Positions 1 to 8,467 of a stretch of DNA of 64,000 bases are shown one piece after another; the stretch's first letter is position 1; the number at the start of each line of letters is the position of its first letter. The position numbers and the translations under genes are program-made. The stretch lies in NCBI RefSeq assembly GCF_000808535.1, contig NZ_JWLV01000048.1, positions 1 through 64,000 of the forward strand, given 5' to 3'. Below the pieces are notes generated by a model. That model was not told the DNA's origin, searched no databases, and saw nothing but the letters and a program-made list of their open reading frames with translations. This DNA is from Vibrio sinaloensis (GTDB taxonomy: Bacteria; Pseudomonadota; Gammaproteobacteria; Enterobacterales; Vibrionaceae).

Positions 1-954
1 CCCCCCGTTGTACGCCGAGATCATGCTGTACTCGAGTGAAAGTGGGTGATTGACGTCTTTCAAATAGCGGTTTTTCAAAATGTAGAAGTAGGCGGTACCA
101 GTATCTATGTTGTTTTCAGGGTTAAATAAATACTCTGGAGTTGGCTCCCCCGACTTTTTCTTTACGAGCTTAAACACATCTTTACCCGCAGTCTTAGGGA
201 CAACTTGCATCAAGCCATAGGCATTGGCCCAACTGACCGCGTAAGGGTTAAAGCTGCTCTCAGTTTTAATGATGGCGTAAATTAGATCTTCGGGGATGTC
301 GTACTTACGAGACGCGCGCTGAACAATGTCTGCGTATTTATAGCTGCGGATCTCGAACTGTTCTTCCACCATAGGAATTTCGACATAGTAGGCTTTCTTA
401 AAGTCGACATCTTTGACTTTGAGGTGATTGGCGATCAGATAATCGGCAAATCGATTAGCTCGCCAAGACCACTGAATGGGCTGTTTATCTTGATCAACCA
501 CTTGTCGATAAAGAAAGGGCTGACCCTCGAGGGTGATCTCTTTAGAAGAGAACAGATCAACGTTGGCTGGGTCGTCTGGTGTTAGGAGTGTGGTGATGAT
601 GGCATTTTTTAAATGCCCTTTTGGGTCGGTCGGAGAGACGGTCTCTACCGTGATCAACCCTTTATCGAAGTTGACCTCTGAGCGGCTCAAATAATTGTCG
701 ATGTACTTAACGTAGTTACTTTTGCCCGCAAACTTGATTTCATTCCGTCCCCAGCGTTTTTCAATGTTGCCTGAAAAACTATTGATTAGGGCGTCAAGGG
801 CATCGGTATCTTTTGCGAATTGACCAGGTAGCCCCGCTAGGTTTTTTGCAAAACGGTTGGTCGGTTCGTAATTGACGTCATATATGCTTTCGACAAATTC
901 TCGGCTGCAACCGGTCAAGGTCATGGCCAGAGCAAAGTAGGCTAACTTCTTCAT
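1..954 (-). CDS. mltC: Membrane-bound lytic murein transglycosylase C, C-terminus cut off by window edge
   Basis: Outer-membrane lipoprotein that cleaves peptidoglycan glycan strands to 1,6-anhydromuropeptides. The 318 codons visible start with a short signal peptide and lipobox (LTGC, lipidated Cys16). The SLT domain follows in the C-terminal third, with catalytic Glu in TESSFNPYA and the GLMQVVPKTAG motif. The reading frame is open to base 1 and ends inside the SLT domain at YSMISAYNGG, so only the final few dozen residues are missing. It lies downstream of yggX on the same strand, an order typical of gammaproteobacteria, with a hairpin terminator or attenuator between them. Assignment is firm. 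Confidence 0.95.
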   Translation of the reverse strand, partial: MKKLAYFALAMTLTGCSREFVESIYDVNYEPTNRFAKNLAGLPGQFAKDTDALDALINSFSGNIEKRWGRNEIKFAGKSNYVKYIDNYLSRSEVNFDKGLITVETVSPTDPKGHLKNAIITTLLTPDDPANVDLFSSKEITLEGQPFLYRQVVDQDKQPIQWSWRANRFADYLIANHLKVKDVDFKKAYYVEIPMVEEQFEIRSYKYADIVQRASRKYDIPEDLIYAIIKTESSFNPYAVSWANAYGLMQVVPKTAGKDVFKLVKKKSGEPTPEYLFNPENNIDTGTAYFYILKNRYLKDVNHPLSLEYSMISAYNGG

Positions 955-962
955 AATTCTCC

Positions 963-999
963 TAAAAAAAGACATCAATGCAATGCAGTGATGTCTTTT
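963..999 (-). terminator. Intrinsic terminator/attenuator between yggX and mltC
   Basis: A 7-bp stem (GACATCA/TGATGTC, 971-977 with 989-995) is followed on the minus strand by seven T. It lies after yggX and directly before the mltC start, so it may end mutY-yggX transcripts or attenuate readthrough into mltC. Confidence 0.7.
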
Positions 1000-1026
1000 C
1001 GTTGATCGTTACGCTTCGGTGAGTTT

Positions 1027-1299
1027 TTACTCACTCGGTGGCGTGTAACCCTCGATGTGAACCTCTTTGCCTTCAAATAAGAAGCTGACCATCTCTGCTT
1101 CAAGCAGTTTACGATGCTCAGGATCCATCATATTCAGTTTCTTTTCATTGATCAGCATGGTCTGTTTGTGTTGCCACTCAGCCCAAGCTTCTTTTGAAAT
1201 GTTGTCGAAAATACGTTTGCCCAGTTCACCTGGATAAAGTTGAAAGTCTAGACCGTCAGCTTCTTTCTGCAGTCGAGCACAAAATACGGTGCGGCTCAT
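1027..1299 (-). CDS. yggX: Probable Fe(2+)-trafficking protein YggX
   Basis: Small cytosolic protein of 90 residues, the usual family length. YggX proteins take part in iron handling and protection of Fe-S clusters from oxidants. The N-terminus with an early Cys (SRTVFCARLQKEADGL), the YPGELGKRIF stretch and the helical WAEWQHKQTMLINE segment are characteristic. It follows mutY by 18 bases on the same strand. MutY carries a 4Fe-4S cluster, so the pairing is functionally sensible; the two are probably co-transcribed. Confidence 0.95.
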   Translation of the reverse strand: MSRTVFCARLQKEADGLDFQLYPGELGKRIFDNISKEAWAEWQHKQTMLINEKKLNMMDPEHRKLLEAEMVSFLFEGKEVHIEGYTPPSE

Positions 1300-1317
1300 A
1301 ACGATTCCTTAAATAGA

Positions 1318-2373
1318 TTAATGTTGAAGCTCAAAGGGTAAGCTTTCCAGCAATTGTTTGACTGGTGCAGCTAAACCGATCTCTTCAGGTTGGGATAAGT
1401 TATACCAAAGACCTTTGCCTGCTTCCATTGCCACATTAGGTTGGTTTGATAAGTCTACCAAAATTGGGGTGATGTCGAGGTGGTAGTGACTGAAGGTATG
1501 ACGAAAAGCGATCAGTTGGCTGGTTTGATTGATGCTAGTTTCTAAGACGCCGCGAAGGTCCAACTGATGCTGAATATCGGCGTCACTGTGTTCTGGAAAG
1601 CAGAATAGCCCGCCCCAGATACCAGACTGCGGGCGTTGCTCTAGCCAGACTTTGCCATCGAAGTGAAGCATTACAAACCATGCTTCTTTCACAGGCTTCT
1701 CTTTTTTCGGCTTTTTACCTGGATAATCAAGCGGATTACCTTGCTGTTTGGCAACGCACATTGATTCGACTGGGCACAAGGTACACTTGGGCTTGCTGCG
1801 CGTGCACACCATGGCGCCCATGTCCATCATGGCTTGATTGTATTTATCGACGTCCACATCGGGCGTGTGTGCCTCAGCGTAGTGCCACAATTGATTTTCA
1901 ACTTTCTTTTGTCCGGGCCAACCTTCTACAGCAAAACTACGTGCTAAGGTTCGCTTAACGTTACCATCTAATATAGCGTGTGGCTGTTTATAGACTGAGG
2001 AAAGAATCGCTGCGGCTGTCGAACGCCCAATACCGGGTAGCGCATTCATCTCTTCTATGTTGAGCGGAAACTCTCCTCCATATTGTTCTGCGACCACTTT
2101 TGCGGCTTTATGCAGGTTACGAGCACGCGCGTAATAGCCCAGTCCCGTCCAAAGGTGGAGAACTTCATCTTGCTCCGCGTTGGCTAAATCGATAACCGTT
2201 GGGAATCGCTCTAGAAAACGTTGGTAATAGGGGATGACGGTAGCAACTTGAGTTTGTTGCAACATGATTTCTGACAGCCAAACGCTATATGCGGTTTTAT
2301 CTTGCTGCCAAGGTAGGCTTTTACGGCCATAGTTTTCATACCACTCTAGGATGGCACTAGCGAATGGAGTCAC
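1318..2373 (-). CDS. mutY: Adenine DNA glycosylase MutY
   Basis: Base-excision repair enzyme that removes adenine mispaired with 8-oxoguanine. Visible: catalytic Glu35 in SEIMLQQTQ, helix-hairpin-helix LPGIGR at about 112-117, catalytic Asp136 in LDGNVKR, and a 4Fe-4S loop with C-X6-C-X2-C-X5-C spacing (about 192-208). The C-terminal 110 residues form the NUDIX-like 8-oxoG recognition domain. Length 351 is normal. The start codon is GTG (2371-2373) with a weak ribosome site; it was chosen because MTPFA fits the family N-terminus. First gene of mutY-yggX. Confidence 0.96.
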   Translation of the reverse strand: MTPFASAILEWYENYGRKSLPWQQDKTAYSVWLSEIMLQQTQVATVIPYYQRFLERFPTVIDLANAEQDEVLHLWTGLGYYARARNLHKAAKVVAEQYGGEFPLNIEEMNALPGIGRSTAAAILSSVYKQPHAILDGNVKRTLARSFAVEGWPGQKKVENQLWHYAEAHTPDVDVDKYNQAMMDMGAMVCTRSKPKCTLCPVESMCVAKQQGNPLDYPGKKPKKEKPVKEAWFVMLHFDGKVWLEQRPQSGIWGGLFCFPEHSDADIQHQLDLRGVLETSINQTSQLIAFRHTFSHYHLDITPILVDLSNQPNVAMEAGKGLWYNLSQPEEIGLAAPVKQLLESLPFELQH

Positions 2374-2571
2374 GACTTGCTCTGTTTATTTTGTTATCGA
2401 ATCTGGCAAAATTGCATCATAGTTTGTAGGTAAAGTACAACCGACAAACAGTAAGGGTATACTTTCCAGCAGGGATAAGAGTGGAATTCGCTAAAAAACT
2501 TGCACCAGTGGCAATTCTTTGGATAATCACAATCCCTTTGAGTCGAGAGCAAATTTTAAACAGGCAAAATC

Positions 2572-3291
2572 ATGAGTGAAGTGACCACTAACGAGTACAA
2601 CGAAGACGGTAAACTGATACGCAAAATTCGCAGCTTTGTTCGCCGCGAAGGTCGTTTGACCAAAGGTCAAGAAAACGCGATGAATGAGTGTTGGCCAACC
2701 ATGGGTATTGATTACCAAGAAAAGCTTCTTGATTGGAAAGAAGTGTTTGGCAACGATAACCCTGTCGTTCTCGAGATTGGTTTTGGCATGGGCGCATCGC
2801 TGGTTGAAATGGCGAAGAATGCACCAGAAAAGAACTTTATCGGCATCGAAGTACACAGCCCTGGCGTGGGTGCGTGCTTGTCTGACGCTCGCGAGGCGGG
2901 TATTACTAACCTACGCGTTATGTGTCACGATGCGGTTGAAGTTTTTGAGCACATGATCCCTGATAGCAGCCTAGCAACGCTGCAACTCTTCTTCCCTGAC
3001 CCATGGCACAAGAAGCGCCACCACAAGCGTCGTATCGTTCAGCTCGGCTTCGCTGAAATGGTTCGCCAAAAACTGATTGATGGCGAAGGTGTTTTCCATA
3101 TGGCGACAGACTGGGAAAACTACGCCGAGCACATGATCGAAGTGATGAATCAAGCGCCTGGTTTTGAGAACATCGCGGAGGATGGTGATTACATTCCTCG
3201 CCCTGATGAGCGCCCGCTAACAAAATTTGAAGCGCGCGGTCACCGTTTGGGTCACGGTGTTTGGGATATTAAATACAAGCGCGTAAAATAG
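2572..3291 (+). CDS. trmB: tRNA (guanine-N7-)-methyltransferase
   Basis: SAM-dependent enzyme forming m7G46 in the variable loop of tRNA. The SAM-binding motif VVLEIGFGMG is at 65-74. The family motif LFFPDPWHKKRHHKRR lies in the middle, and the C-terminus has the TKFEARG motif. Length 239 is standard. The ATG at 2572 is preceded by AGG at suitable spacing. It is transcribed away from mutY across a shared region of about 200 bases and ends at a strong terminator, so it is probably monocistronic. Confidence 0.97.
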   Translation: MSEVTTNEYNEDGKLIRKIRSFVRREGRLTKGQENAMNECWPTMGIDYQEKLLDWKEVFGNDNPVVLEIGFGMGASLVEMAKNAPEKNFIGIEVHSPGVGACLSDAREAGITNLRVMCHDAVEVFEHMIPDSSLATLQLFFPDPWHKKRHHKRRIVQLGFAEMVRQKLIDGEGVFHMATDWENYAEHMIEVMNQAPGFENIAEDGDYIPRPDERPLTKFEARGHRLGHGVWDIKYKRVK

Positions 3292-3333
3292 CCTCGCGCA
3301 GGTTACTCTGCTAACCGCTCAACAAACAACGAG

Positions 3334-3364
3334 AAAGCCAACATTCCACGATGTTGGCTTTTTT
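3334..3364 (+). terminator. Intrinsic terminator of trmB
   Basis: Stem AAGCCAACAT/ATGTTGGCTT with a 6-base loop, followed by a run of T. Confidence 0.9.
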
Positions 3365-3410
3365 GACCCTACAAGAAAATAATAATAACTAATTGATTTT
3401 TAAGGTTGCC

Positions 3411-4331
3411 ATGAAACCGACAAAAGAAATTCTCACTGAAATCCTAGAAGAGGTTCGTCCTCTGATTGGGAAAGGTAAAGTTGCTGATTACATTCCGGCT
3501 CTTGCGAAAGTGCCGGCAAACAAACTGGGGATTGCGGTATTTACCAACGATGGTCAAGTGATCAAAGCTGGAGATGCTGATGAGTCTTTTTCCATTCAAT
3601 CCATCTCTAAAGCGCTTAGTCTAACGCTTGCCATGTGTTTGTATAAACCGGACGAGATTTGGAGTCGAGTCGGTAAAGAACCATCGGGTCAGGCGTTTAA
3701 CTCTCTGATTCAGCTTGAGATGGAGCAAGGCATTCCACGTAACCCGTTTATTAATGCGGGTGCGATTGTGGTGGCTGACTTGCTCAACAGCCGTTTGTCG
3801 GCGCCGCGCCAACGACTGCTTGAATTCGTTCGTCAGCTATCGGGCGATACCCATATTTGTTATGACAAAGTGGTGGCAGCTTCGGAGATGATGCACAGCG
3901 ATCGCAATGCAGCGATCGCGTATCTGATGCGCTCGTTTGGTAACTTTGAAAACGATGTGATTCCGGTACTGAACAACTATTTCCACGCCTGTGCGCTCAA
4001 AATGAGCTGCGTCGATTTAGCAAAGACCTTCAGCTACTTGGCCAACAAAGGGACATCAGTGCAAACGGGTAAGCCAGTGATTACGCCAACTCAAACGAAG
4101 CAGCTCAATGCATTACTGGCAACGTGTGGTCTCTATGACGGAGCGGGCGAGTTTGCGTATCGCGTGGGTATGCCGGGTAAATCAGGGGTTGGTGGGGGCA
4201 TCATTGCAGTAGTTCCCGGAGAAATGACAATTGCGGTTTGGTCGCCTGAACTTGATCCTTCAGGTAACTCATTGGCAGGAACCAAAGCGTTAGAGTTGCT
4301 TGCTGAGCGAATCGGTCGTTCGATCTTCTAA
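3411..4331 (+). CDS. glsB: Glutaminase
   Basis: Hydrolyses L-glutamine to glutamate and ammonia; serine-dependent glutaminase family. The sequence follows E. coli YneH (GlsB) closely from VRPLIGKGKVADYIPALA onward. It has the Ser-x-x-Lys catalytic motif in SIQSISK, NPFINAGAI, and GKSGVGGG near the C-terminus. I prefer ATG 3411 (306 residues), which has AAGG upstream and matches the family N-terminus, over an in-frame TTG at 3393 that would add six residues. It is flanked by terminators on both sides. Confidence 0.95.
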   Translation: MKPTKEILTEILEEVRPLIGKGKVADYIPALAKVPANKLGIAVFTNDGQVIKAGDADESFSIQSISKALSLTLAMCLYKPDEIWSRVGKEPSGQAFNSLIQLEMEQGIPRNPFINAGAIVVADLLNSRLSAPRQRLLEFVRQLSGDTHICYDKVVAASEMMHSDRNAAIAYLMRSFGNFENDVIPVLNNYFHACALKMSCVDLAKTFSYLANKGTSVQTGKPVITPTQTKQLNALLATCGLYDGAGEFAYRVGMPGKSGVGGGIIAVVPGEMTIAVWSPELDPSGNSLAGTKALELLAERIGRSIF

Positions 4332-4353
4332 TCTGACACACCTTATAAACAAC

Positions 4354-4383
4354 GGGTTGAGGTTTGCGCCTCAACCCTTTTTT
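4354..4383 (+). terminator. Intrinsic terminator of glsB
   Basis: GGGTTGAGG/CCTCAACCC stem followed by TTTTTT. It sits between the converging glsB and hemW genes. Confidence 0.9.
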
Positions 4384-4392
4384 ATATCGGTT

Positions 4393-5568
4393 TTATTCTT
4401 CTGCCATAAAGGCTTCAAGCAGATCGTTTAGGAACAACTTACCTTTCTCTGTGATTTGCCACTGAGTATCGCTCTCGTCGATGTAGCCCATCTCAATCGC
4501 CCAGTTCATGGTGGCTTGAATTGCTTCAAAGCCTAAGCCTGTTGTATCAAGAAAGTCTTGCTTAGGGCAGGCTTCAAGAAGTCGAAAGCGGTTCATAAAG
4601 AACTCGAAAGGGCGATCGTCTGCTGCAACTTCCTCTTCGCTGTTCAAGTACGGTTTGACCATATTGTCGTACGCGGCGAGGTAGCCTTTAGGGTGCTTAA
4701 TTTTGGTGGTGCGAACAATGCGTCCATCACGAAAACTGATCTTACCGTGAGCGCCACAGCCTATGCCAAGGTAATCACCAAAGCGCCAGTAGTTGAGGTT
4801 GTGTTGGCATTGGAATCCTGGCTTGCTGTAACCGGAGATTTCGTATTGAACGTAGCCTGCGTCAGCGAGCTTTTTATGCCCAAGTTCGAAGATATCCCAC
4901 AGGTCATCGTCGTCAGGTAGCGTTGGCTGTTTGTAGTAGAACAGAGTATTGGGCTCAATGGTCAGCTGATACCAAGATAGATGCGGAGGATCAAGCGCGA
5001 TCGCTTTCTCAAGGTCAGCAAGAGCTTGATCGACAGATTGATCCGGTAAGCCGTGCATAAGATCGAGGTTAAAGCTGTTTAAGCCAATCTGATGAGCAAG
5101 CTTGGCGGCGTTAACGGCTTCATCTTGACCGTGAATACGCCCAAGCCGTTCTAACTTTTGTTGCTCGAAGCTCTGCACGCCTACCGAAATTCGAGTGACT
5201 CCTGCTTTTTGGTAACCAGCAAAACGTTCTGCCTCAATGGTGCCTGGGTTGGCTTCCATAGTGATCTCAATATCGGGCTTAAATGGCAGTCTTGCCTCAA
5301 TGCCAGAGAGCAGATCGGCAATGCCTTGTGCTGAGATTAAACTTGGCGTACCGCCGCCAATAAATATGGAATGCAGTAGACGTGGGTTGCTCTCTAGTTG
5401 ATAGCGTTCAATATCGGCCTCTAAATCTTGAAGCAGAGCGGCAATGTATTCCTTCTCGGGAATCTCTGCCTTTTGAGCATGCGAGTTAAAGTCGCAATAT
5501 GGGCATTTTTGTACACACCATGGGATGTGTACATAAAGGCTTAACGCTGGTGGAATTAGTTGGCTCAT
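4393..5568 (-). CDS. hemW: Radical SAM family heme chaperone HemW
   Basis: Heme-binding radical SAM protein related to HemN but lacking coproporphyrinogen dehydrogenase activity in characterised cases; proposed to insert heme into respiratory enzymes. The N-terminal CX3CX2C cluster motif is at Cys18, Cys22 and Cys25. The IFIGGGTPSL loop and the C-terminal HemN-like domain (about 300-391) follow. Length 391 is typical. It is the last gene of the minus-strand yggS-to-hemW operon, five bases after the rdgB stop, so it is probably translationally coupled. Confidence 0.94.
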   Translation of the reverse strand: MSQLIPPALSLYVHIPWCVQKCPYCDFNSHAQKAEIPEKEYIAALLQDLEADIERYQLESNPRLLHSIFIGGGTPSLISAQGIADLLSGIEARLPFKPDIEITMEANPGTIEAERFAGYQKAGVTRISVGVQSFEQQKLERLGRIHGQDEAVNAAKLAHQIGLNSFNLDLMHGLPDQSVDQALADLEKAIALDPPHLSWYQLTIEPNTLFYYKQPTLPDDDDLWDIFELGHKKLADAGYVQYEISGYSKPGFQCQHNLNYWRFGDYLGIGCGAHGKISFRDGRIVRTTKIKHPKGYLAAYDNMVKPYLNSEEEVAADDRPFEFFMNRFRLLEACPKQDFLDTTGLGFEAIQATMNWAIEMGYIDESDTQWQITEKGKLFLNDLLEAFMAEE

Positions 5569-5573
5569 TACGA

Positions 5574-6173
5574 TTACAAAGGTTGCTCAGAAAGCGTTGC
5601 AAACAGTGTTTTGAGCGCTTTACCACGATGAGAAAGTTGCTTCTTGCGTGCTGGCTCTAGCTCAGCTGAAGCGCAGTTATCTTCAGGGACAAAGAAGATT
5701 GGGTCGTAACCAAAGCCGTTATCTCCGTGAGCTTCCGTCAGAATGCGGCCTTCCCATTTGCCGTGACAAACGATCGGTGTTGGATCGTTTTCATGGCGCA
5801 TAAGCACCAGTACACAGTGGAAACGTGCAGTGCGTTCTGCTTCCGGTACGTCTTTCATTGCTTCAAGTAGCTTTTCTAAATTCTGTTGGTCAGTCGCACC
5901 AACACCTGCATAACGGGCAGAATAGATACCTGGTGCGCCTTTAAGGGCATCCACTTCAAGGCCAGAGTCATCCGCAATCGCGGCAAGGCCAGTTTCTTTT
6001 GCTGCGTGGCGCGCTTTGATGATGGCATTTTCGATAAAGGTTGTGCCAGTCTCGGCGACTTCCGATACATTGAACTCGCTTTGAGCAACAACATTGAAGC
6101 CGAAGTCAGACAGTAGGTCAGCCATTTCACGAACTTTGCCTTGGTTGCCAGTTGCTAGCACTATCTTTTTCAT
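5574..6173 (-). CDS. rdgB: dITP/XTP pyrophosphatase RdgB
   Basis: House-cleaning nucleotidase of the HAM1 family that hydrolyses dITP, dXTP and ITP to monophosphates. Visible: N-terminal substrate loop LATGNQGKVREM, metal/catalytic Asp pair in IADDSGLEVDAL, the GYDPIFF motif and the C-terminal LSHRGKALK. Length 199 is normal. It lies between the DUF4426 gene (103-base gap) and hemW (5-base gap), matching the E. coli yggV-yggW order. Confidence 0.96.
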   Translation of the reverse strand: MKKIVLATGNQGKVREMADLLSDFGFNVVAQSEFNVSEVAETGTTFIENAIIKARHAAKETGLAAIADDSGLEVDALKGAPGIYSARYAGVGATDQQNLEKLLEAMKDVPEAERTARFHCVLVLMRHENDPTPIVCHGKWEGRILTEAHGDNGFGYDPIFFVPEDNCASAELEPARKKQLSHRGKALKTLFATLSEQPL

Positions 6174-6276
6174 GGTGGTCTCTTTCGTTTTTATAAGTGG
6201 GGAGAGTGACGCCTCTTCCCGTTAAATAGGTTTCGGTCTTAGGGTGTCCAAAAGCATTTAGATCATCACAGCCTAA

Positions 6277-6708
6277 TTACTCTTCGACATAAAATTTTTG
6301 GGTGAACTTTAATGTGCCCGTGCCTTTATTGCCAGCATTAACATCAATGGTGAAGGTTAAGTTCTCTTCGTCGCTGATGGGAAACTCTGCTAAGTAATAA
6401 ATGGCGTTCGCCTCTTTGACTTCACGGAAGGTCAGCTGACGAGTTTGACCAAGCAGGTTTTTCGCCGAGCCACTGATTTTCGCTGTAATAGCAGGCTTAC
6501 CTGGTTGGTAGTTGTCGAGCACACTGATGTTGAGAAGCGCGGAGTAGCCATTGCGTTTTAGCTTATAGCTGCGCGCGACTTGCGGTGTCAAAAAAGTAGA
6601 GTTAAAGGCAGAGTAGTGTACTTCCACCTCTTTAATGGTTTTAAACTGACCTGCCCATGTCGGTAGGGCAAGCAAGCTTGCACACAGTAGGGTAATCCAT
6701 TTTTTCAT
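6277..6708 (-). CDS. DUF4426 domain-containing exported protein
   Basis: Predicted periplasmic protein of 143 residues and unknown function, with a clean signal peptide (MKKWITLLCASLLALPTWA, cut before GQF). The remainder is beta-rich without catalytic motifs. The family is found mainly in Vibrio, Shewanella and Pseudomonas, often in this same cluster. An in-frame upstream ATG at 6732 was rejected because AAGGAAG sits between the two ATGs at ideal distance from 6708. It is inserted between yggU and rdgB in an operon otherwise made of cytosolic and inner-membrane proteins. Confidence 0.85.
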   Translation of the reverse strand: MKKWITLLCASLLALPTWAGQFKTIKEVEVHYSAFNSTFLTPQVARSYKLKRNGYSALLNISVLDNYQPGKPAITAKISGSAKNLLGQTRQLTFREVKEANAIYYLAEFPISDEENLTFTIDVNAGNKGTGTLKFTQKFYVEE

Positions 6709-6739
6709 AGCTGCTTCTTCCTTTGTAAACAAAAAGCCA

Positions 6740-7030
6740 TCATAAGATGGCTTTAATTTCTGCGGGGATTTGAGTGGGCGAGTTTACTCTGAGCTGTTTG
6801 TGCCGGCCGAGTTCGCCTTTTTCTATCTTGATGAATCCCTTCGCGACTTTAAATTGTTTTGCGAGGTATTTGCTCAAATGCGCATTGGCCTTGCCATCTA
6901 CGGGTGGGGCAGTAATGGCGACTTTCAGTTCGTCGCCATGTAACCCGACTAACTTGTCTCTACTCGCTTTTGGTTGAATATAGAGGCGAAGAACTAAATC
7001 TTCGCCATCAAACCAAGCAACGTTAGACAT
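6740..7030 (-). CDS. yggU: DUF167 family protein YggU
   Basis: Small conserved protein of 96 residues with the DUF167 fold; biochemical function unknown. Recognisable motifs are LYIQPKASRDKLVGLHGDELKV and the GKANAHLSKYLAKQFKV helix. Its ATG overlaps the yggT stop codon by one base (TAATG), which indicates translational coupling. It sits in the same operon position as in E. coli. Confidence 0.9.
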   Translation of the reverse strand: MSNVAWFDGEDLVLRLYIQPKASRDKLVGLHGDELKVAITAPPVDGKANAHLSKYLAKQFKVAKGFIKIEKGELGRHKQLRVNSPTQIPAEIKAIL

Positions 7031-7587
7031 TATAGTTGGAACCAGATTGGACCGATCAAATCGCCCATTAGGAAGTTAGCGAATTGAAGAGCGATGAACA
7101 GCACCAGCACGCTGAGGTCGAAACCACCCATCGCCGGAATAATGCGACGAATTGGTGCCAGCATAGGTTCAGTGAGCTGGTGGAACACGTACTCAATCGG
7201 GCTGCGACCTTGACTCACCCAGCTTAAGATGGCGCGGATCAATAGCACCCAGAACAACAGACTGCCGGCCGCTTTTAGAAGTGACAAGAAGCCCAAGAAT
7301 AGAAAATCTGCACTGAATGATACTGAGCCGTTGGATGCAATAAGAATCAGCGCGACAAACTTGAGTACACACAATACGTAGGCAAACAAGACGGTTGCCA
7401 TATCCAAGCTACCGATAGATGGAATGACTCGGCGTAGTGGGCCAATCACAGGTTGAGTGGCTTTGACGATAAACTGCGAAAACGGATTGTAGAAATCGGC
7501 ACGGGCGGCTTGCAGCCAAATGCGTAAGATCACCACCATGATGTACAAATCAAATAGGGTGGAAATCAGAAAACTCATCGAATTCAT
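7030..7587 (-). CDS. yggT: YggT family integral membrane protein
   Basis: Inner-membrane protein of 185 residues with two repeats of the YGGT domain. Each has a hydrophobic helix followed by a conserved motif: PVIGPLRRVIPSIGSLDMATVL near 45 and PMLAPIRRIIPAMGGFDLSVLV near 140. Function is not firmly known; homologues are linked to osmotic stress tolerance and cell division in other bacteria and chloroplasts. It lies between proC and yggU and overlaps yggU by one base. Confidence 0.93.
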   Translation of the reverse strand: MNSMSFLISTLFDLYIMVVILRIWLQAARADFYNPFSQFIVKATQPVIGPLRRVIPSIGSLDMATVLFAYVLCVLKFVALILIASNGSVSFSADFLFLGFLSLLKAAGSLLFWVLLIRAILSWVSQGRSPIEYVFHQLTEPMLAPIRRIIPAMGGFDLSVLVLFIALQFANFLMGDLIGPIWFQL

Positions 7588-7624
7588 AGGTGACCCTTAG
7601 TTAGTGAGCCTGAGGCTCAAATAG

Positions 7625-8443
7625 TTAAAATAGTGCTTCCATCTCTTTAGCGCGCGCGACCGCCGCTTGCATGGCTTTGGCTACTATATCTGAAAGTTGG
7701 TGTTCATTGAATGTGCGCAGCGCCTCTGCGGTTGTTCCACCTTTAGAGGTGACATTCTCTCTTAGTGTGGACAGCTCGGTTTCTGGGTTGTTCACCACCA
7801 TACTGGCCGCGCCAAGTGCTGATTGTTGAACCAACAAACGCGCGGTGTCTTTATCAAAGCCTTGCGCGATGGCCTCGGCTTGCATCGCTTCCATAAACAG
7901 GAAGAAATAGGCTGGCGCACTGCCTGCGGCGGCAATGATGTTGTTGATACCAGATTCTTGCTCAACCCAGCAGACCTTTCCACATGATTCCATGAGCTGA
8001 GCTGCAAAGGCTTTGTCTTGCTCAGAAACATGCGCTGGTGCAAACAAGCCGCTCATGCCCAAGCCTAACTGCGAAGGTGTATTAGGCATCACTCGAACCA
8101 AGTTGAGCTCACTGTTTAGCATTTCATTAAAGCGCGCACTTTGAATACCCGCGGCAATCGAGATAACCAATTTGCCTGACCAATCTAGCTGCCGAAGAGG
8201 CTTGCATACCTCCTCCATCATTTGTGGCTTCACAGACAACACAATCACATCGGCTTCCTGTACGGCGTCGCTATTGTTATTCGTGGTATTGATACCAAAC
8301 TCTCGCTCTAGCGGTAGGCGCCTTGTTTCTGAAGGTGCAGTCGCCGTAATCAAAGATGAAGGATACCCACCTGCAATTAATCCAGAAACAATGGCTTTGA
8401 CCATGTTGCCCGCGCCAATGAAGGCAATTTTCTTGTGTTCCAT
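7625..8443 (-). CDS. proC: Pyrroline-5-carboxylate reductase
   Basis: Last step of proline synthesis, NAD(P)H-dependent reduction of pyrroline-5-carboxylate. The N-terminal Rossmann motif IAFIGAGNMVKAIVSGL (about 6-22) is clear. LVRVMPNTPSQLGLGM and the C-terminal family signature around SNVTSKGGTTAEAL (here ENVTSKGGTTAEAL) are present. Length 272 is normal. It is the second gene after yggS. YggS controls PLP and amino acid homeostasis, and the yggS-proC pairing is widespread. Confidence 0.97.
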   Translation of the reverse strand: MEHKKIAFIGAGNMVKAIVSGLIAGGYPSSLITATAPSETRRLPLEREFGINTTNNNSDAVQEADVIVLSVKPQMMEEVCKPLRQLDWSGKLVISIAAGIQSARFNEMLNSELNLVRVMPNTPSQLGLGMSGLFAPAHVSEQDKAFAAQLMESCGKVCWVEQESGINNIIAAAGSAPAYFFLFMEAMQAEAIAQGFDKDTARLLVQQSALGAASMVVNNPETELSTLRENVTSKGGTTAEALRTFNEHQLSDIVAKAMQAAVARAKEMEALF

Positions 8444-8467
8444 TGGTTATCTTGTCCTTCTGTTTGT

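Noticed and set aside
1680..1958. Plus-strand open frame inside mutY
   Set aside because: Antisense shadow of a well-conserved gene, with no ribosome site or family match.
2918..3223. Several overlapping minus-strand frames within trmB
   Set aside because: Shadows produced by base composition of the real plus-strand gene.
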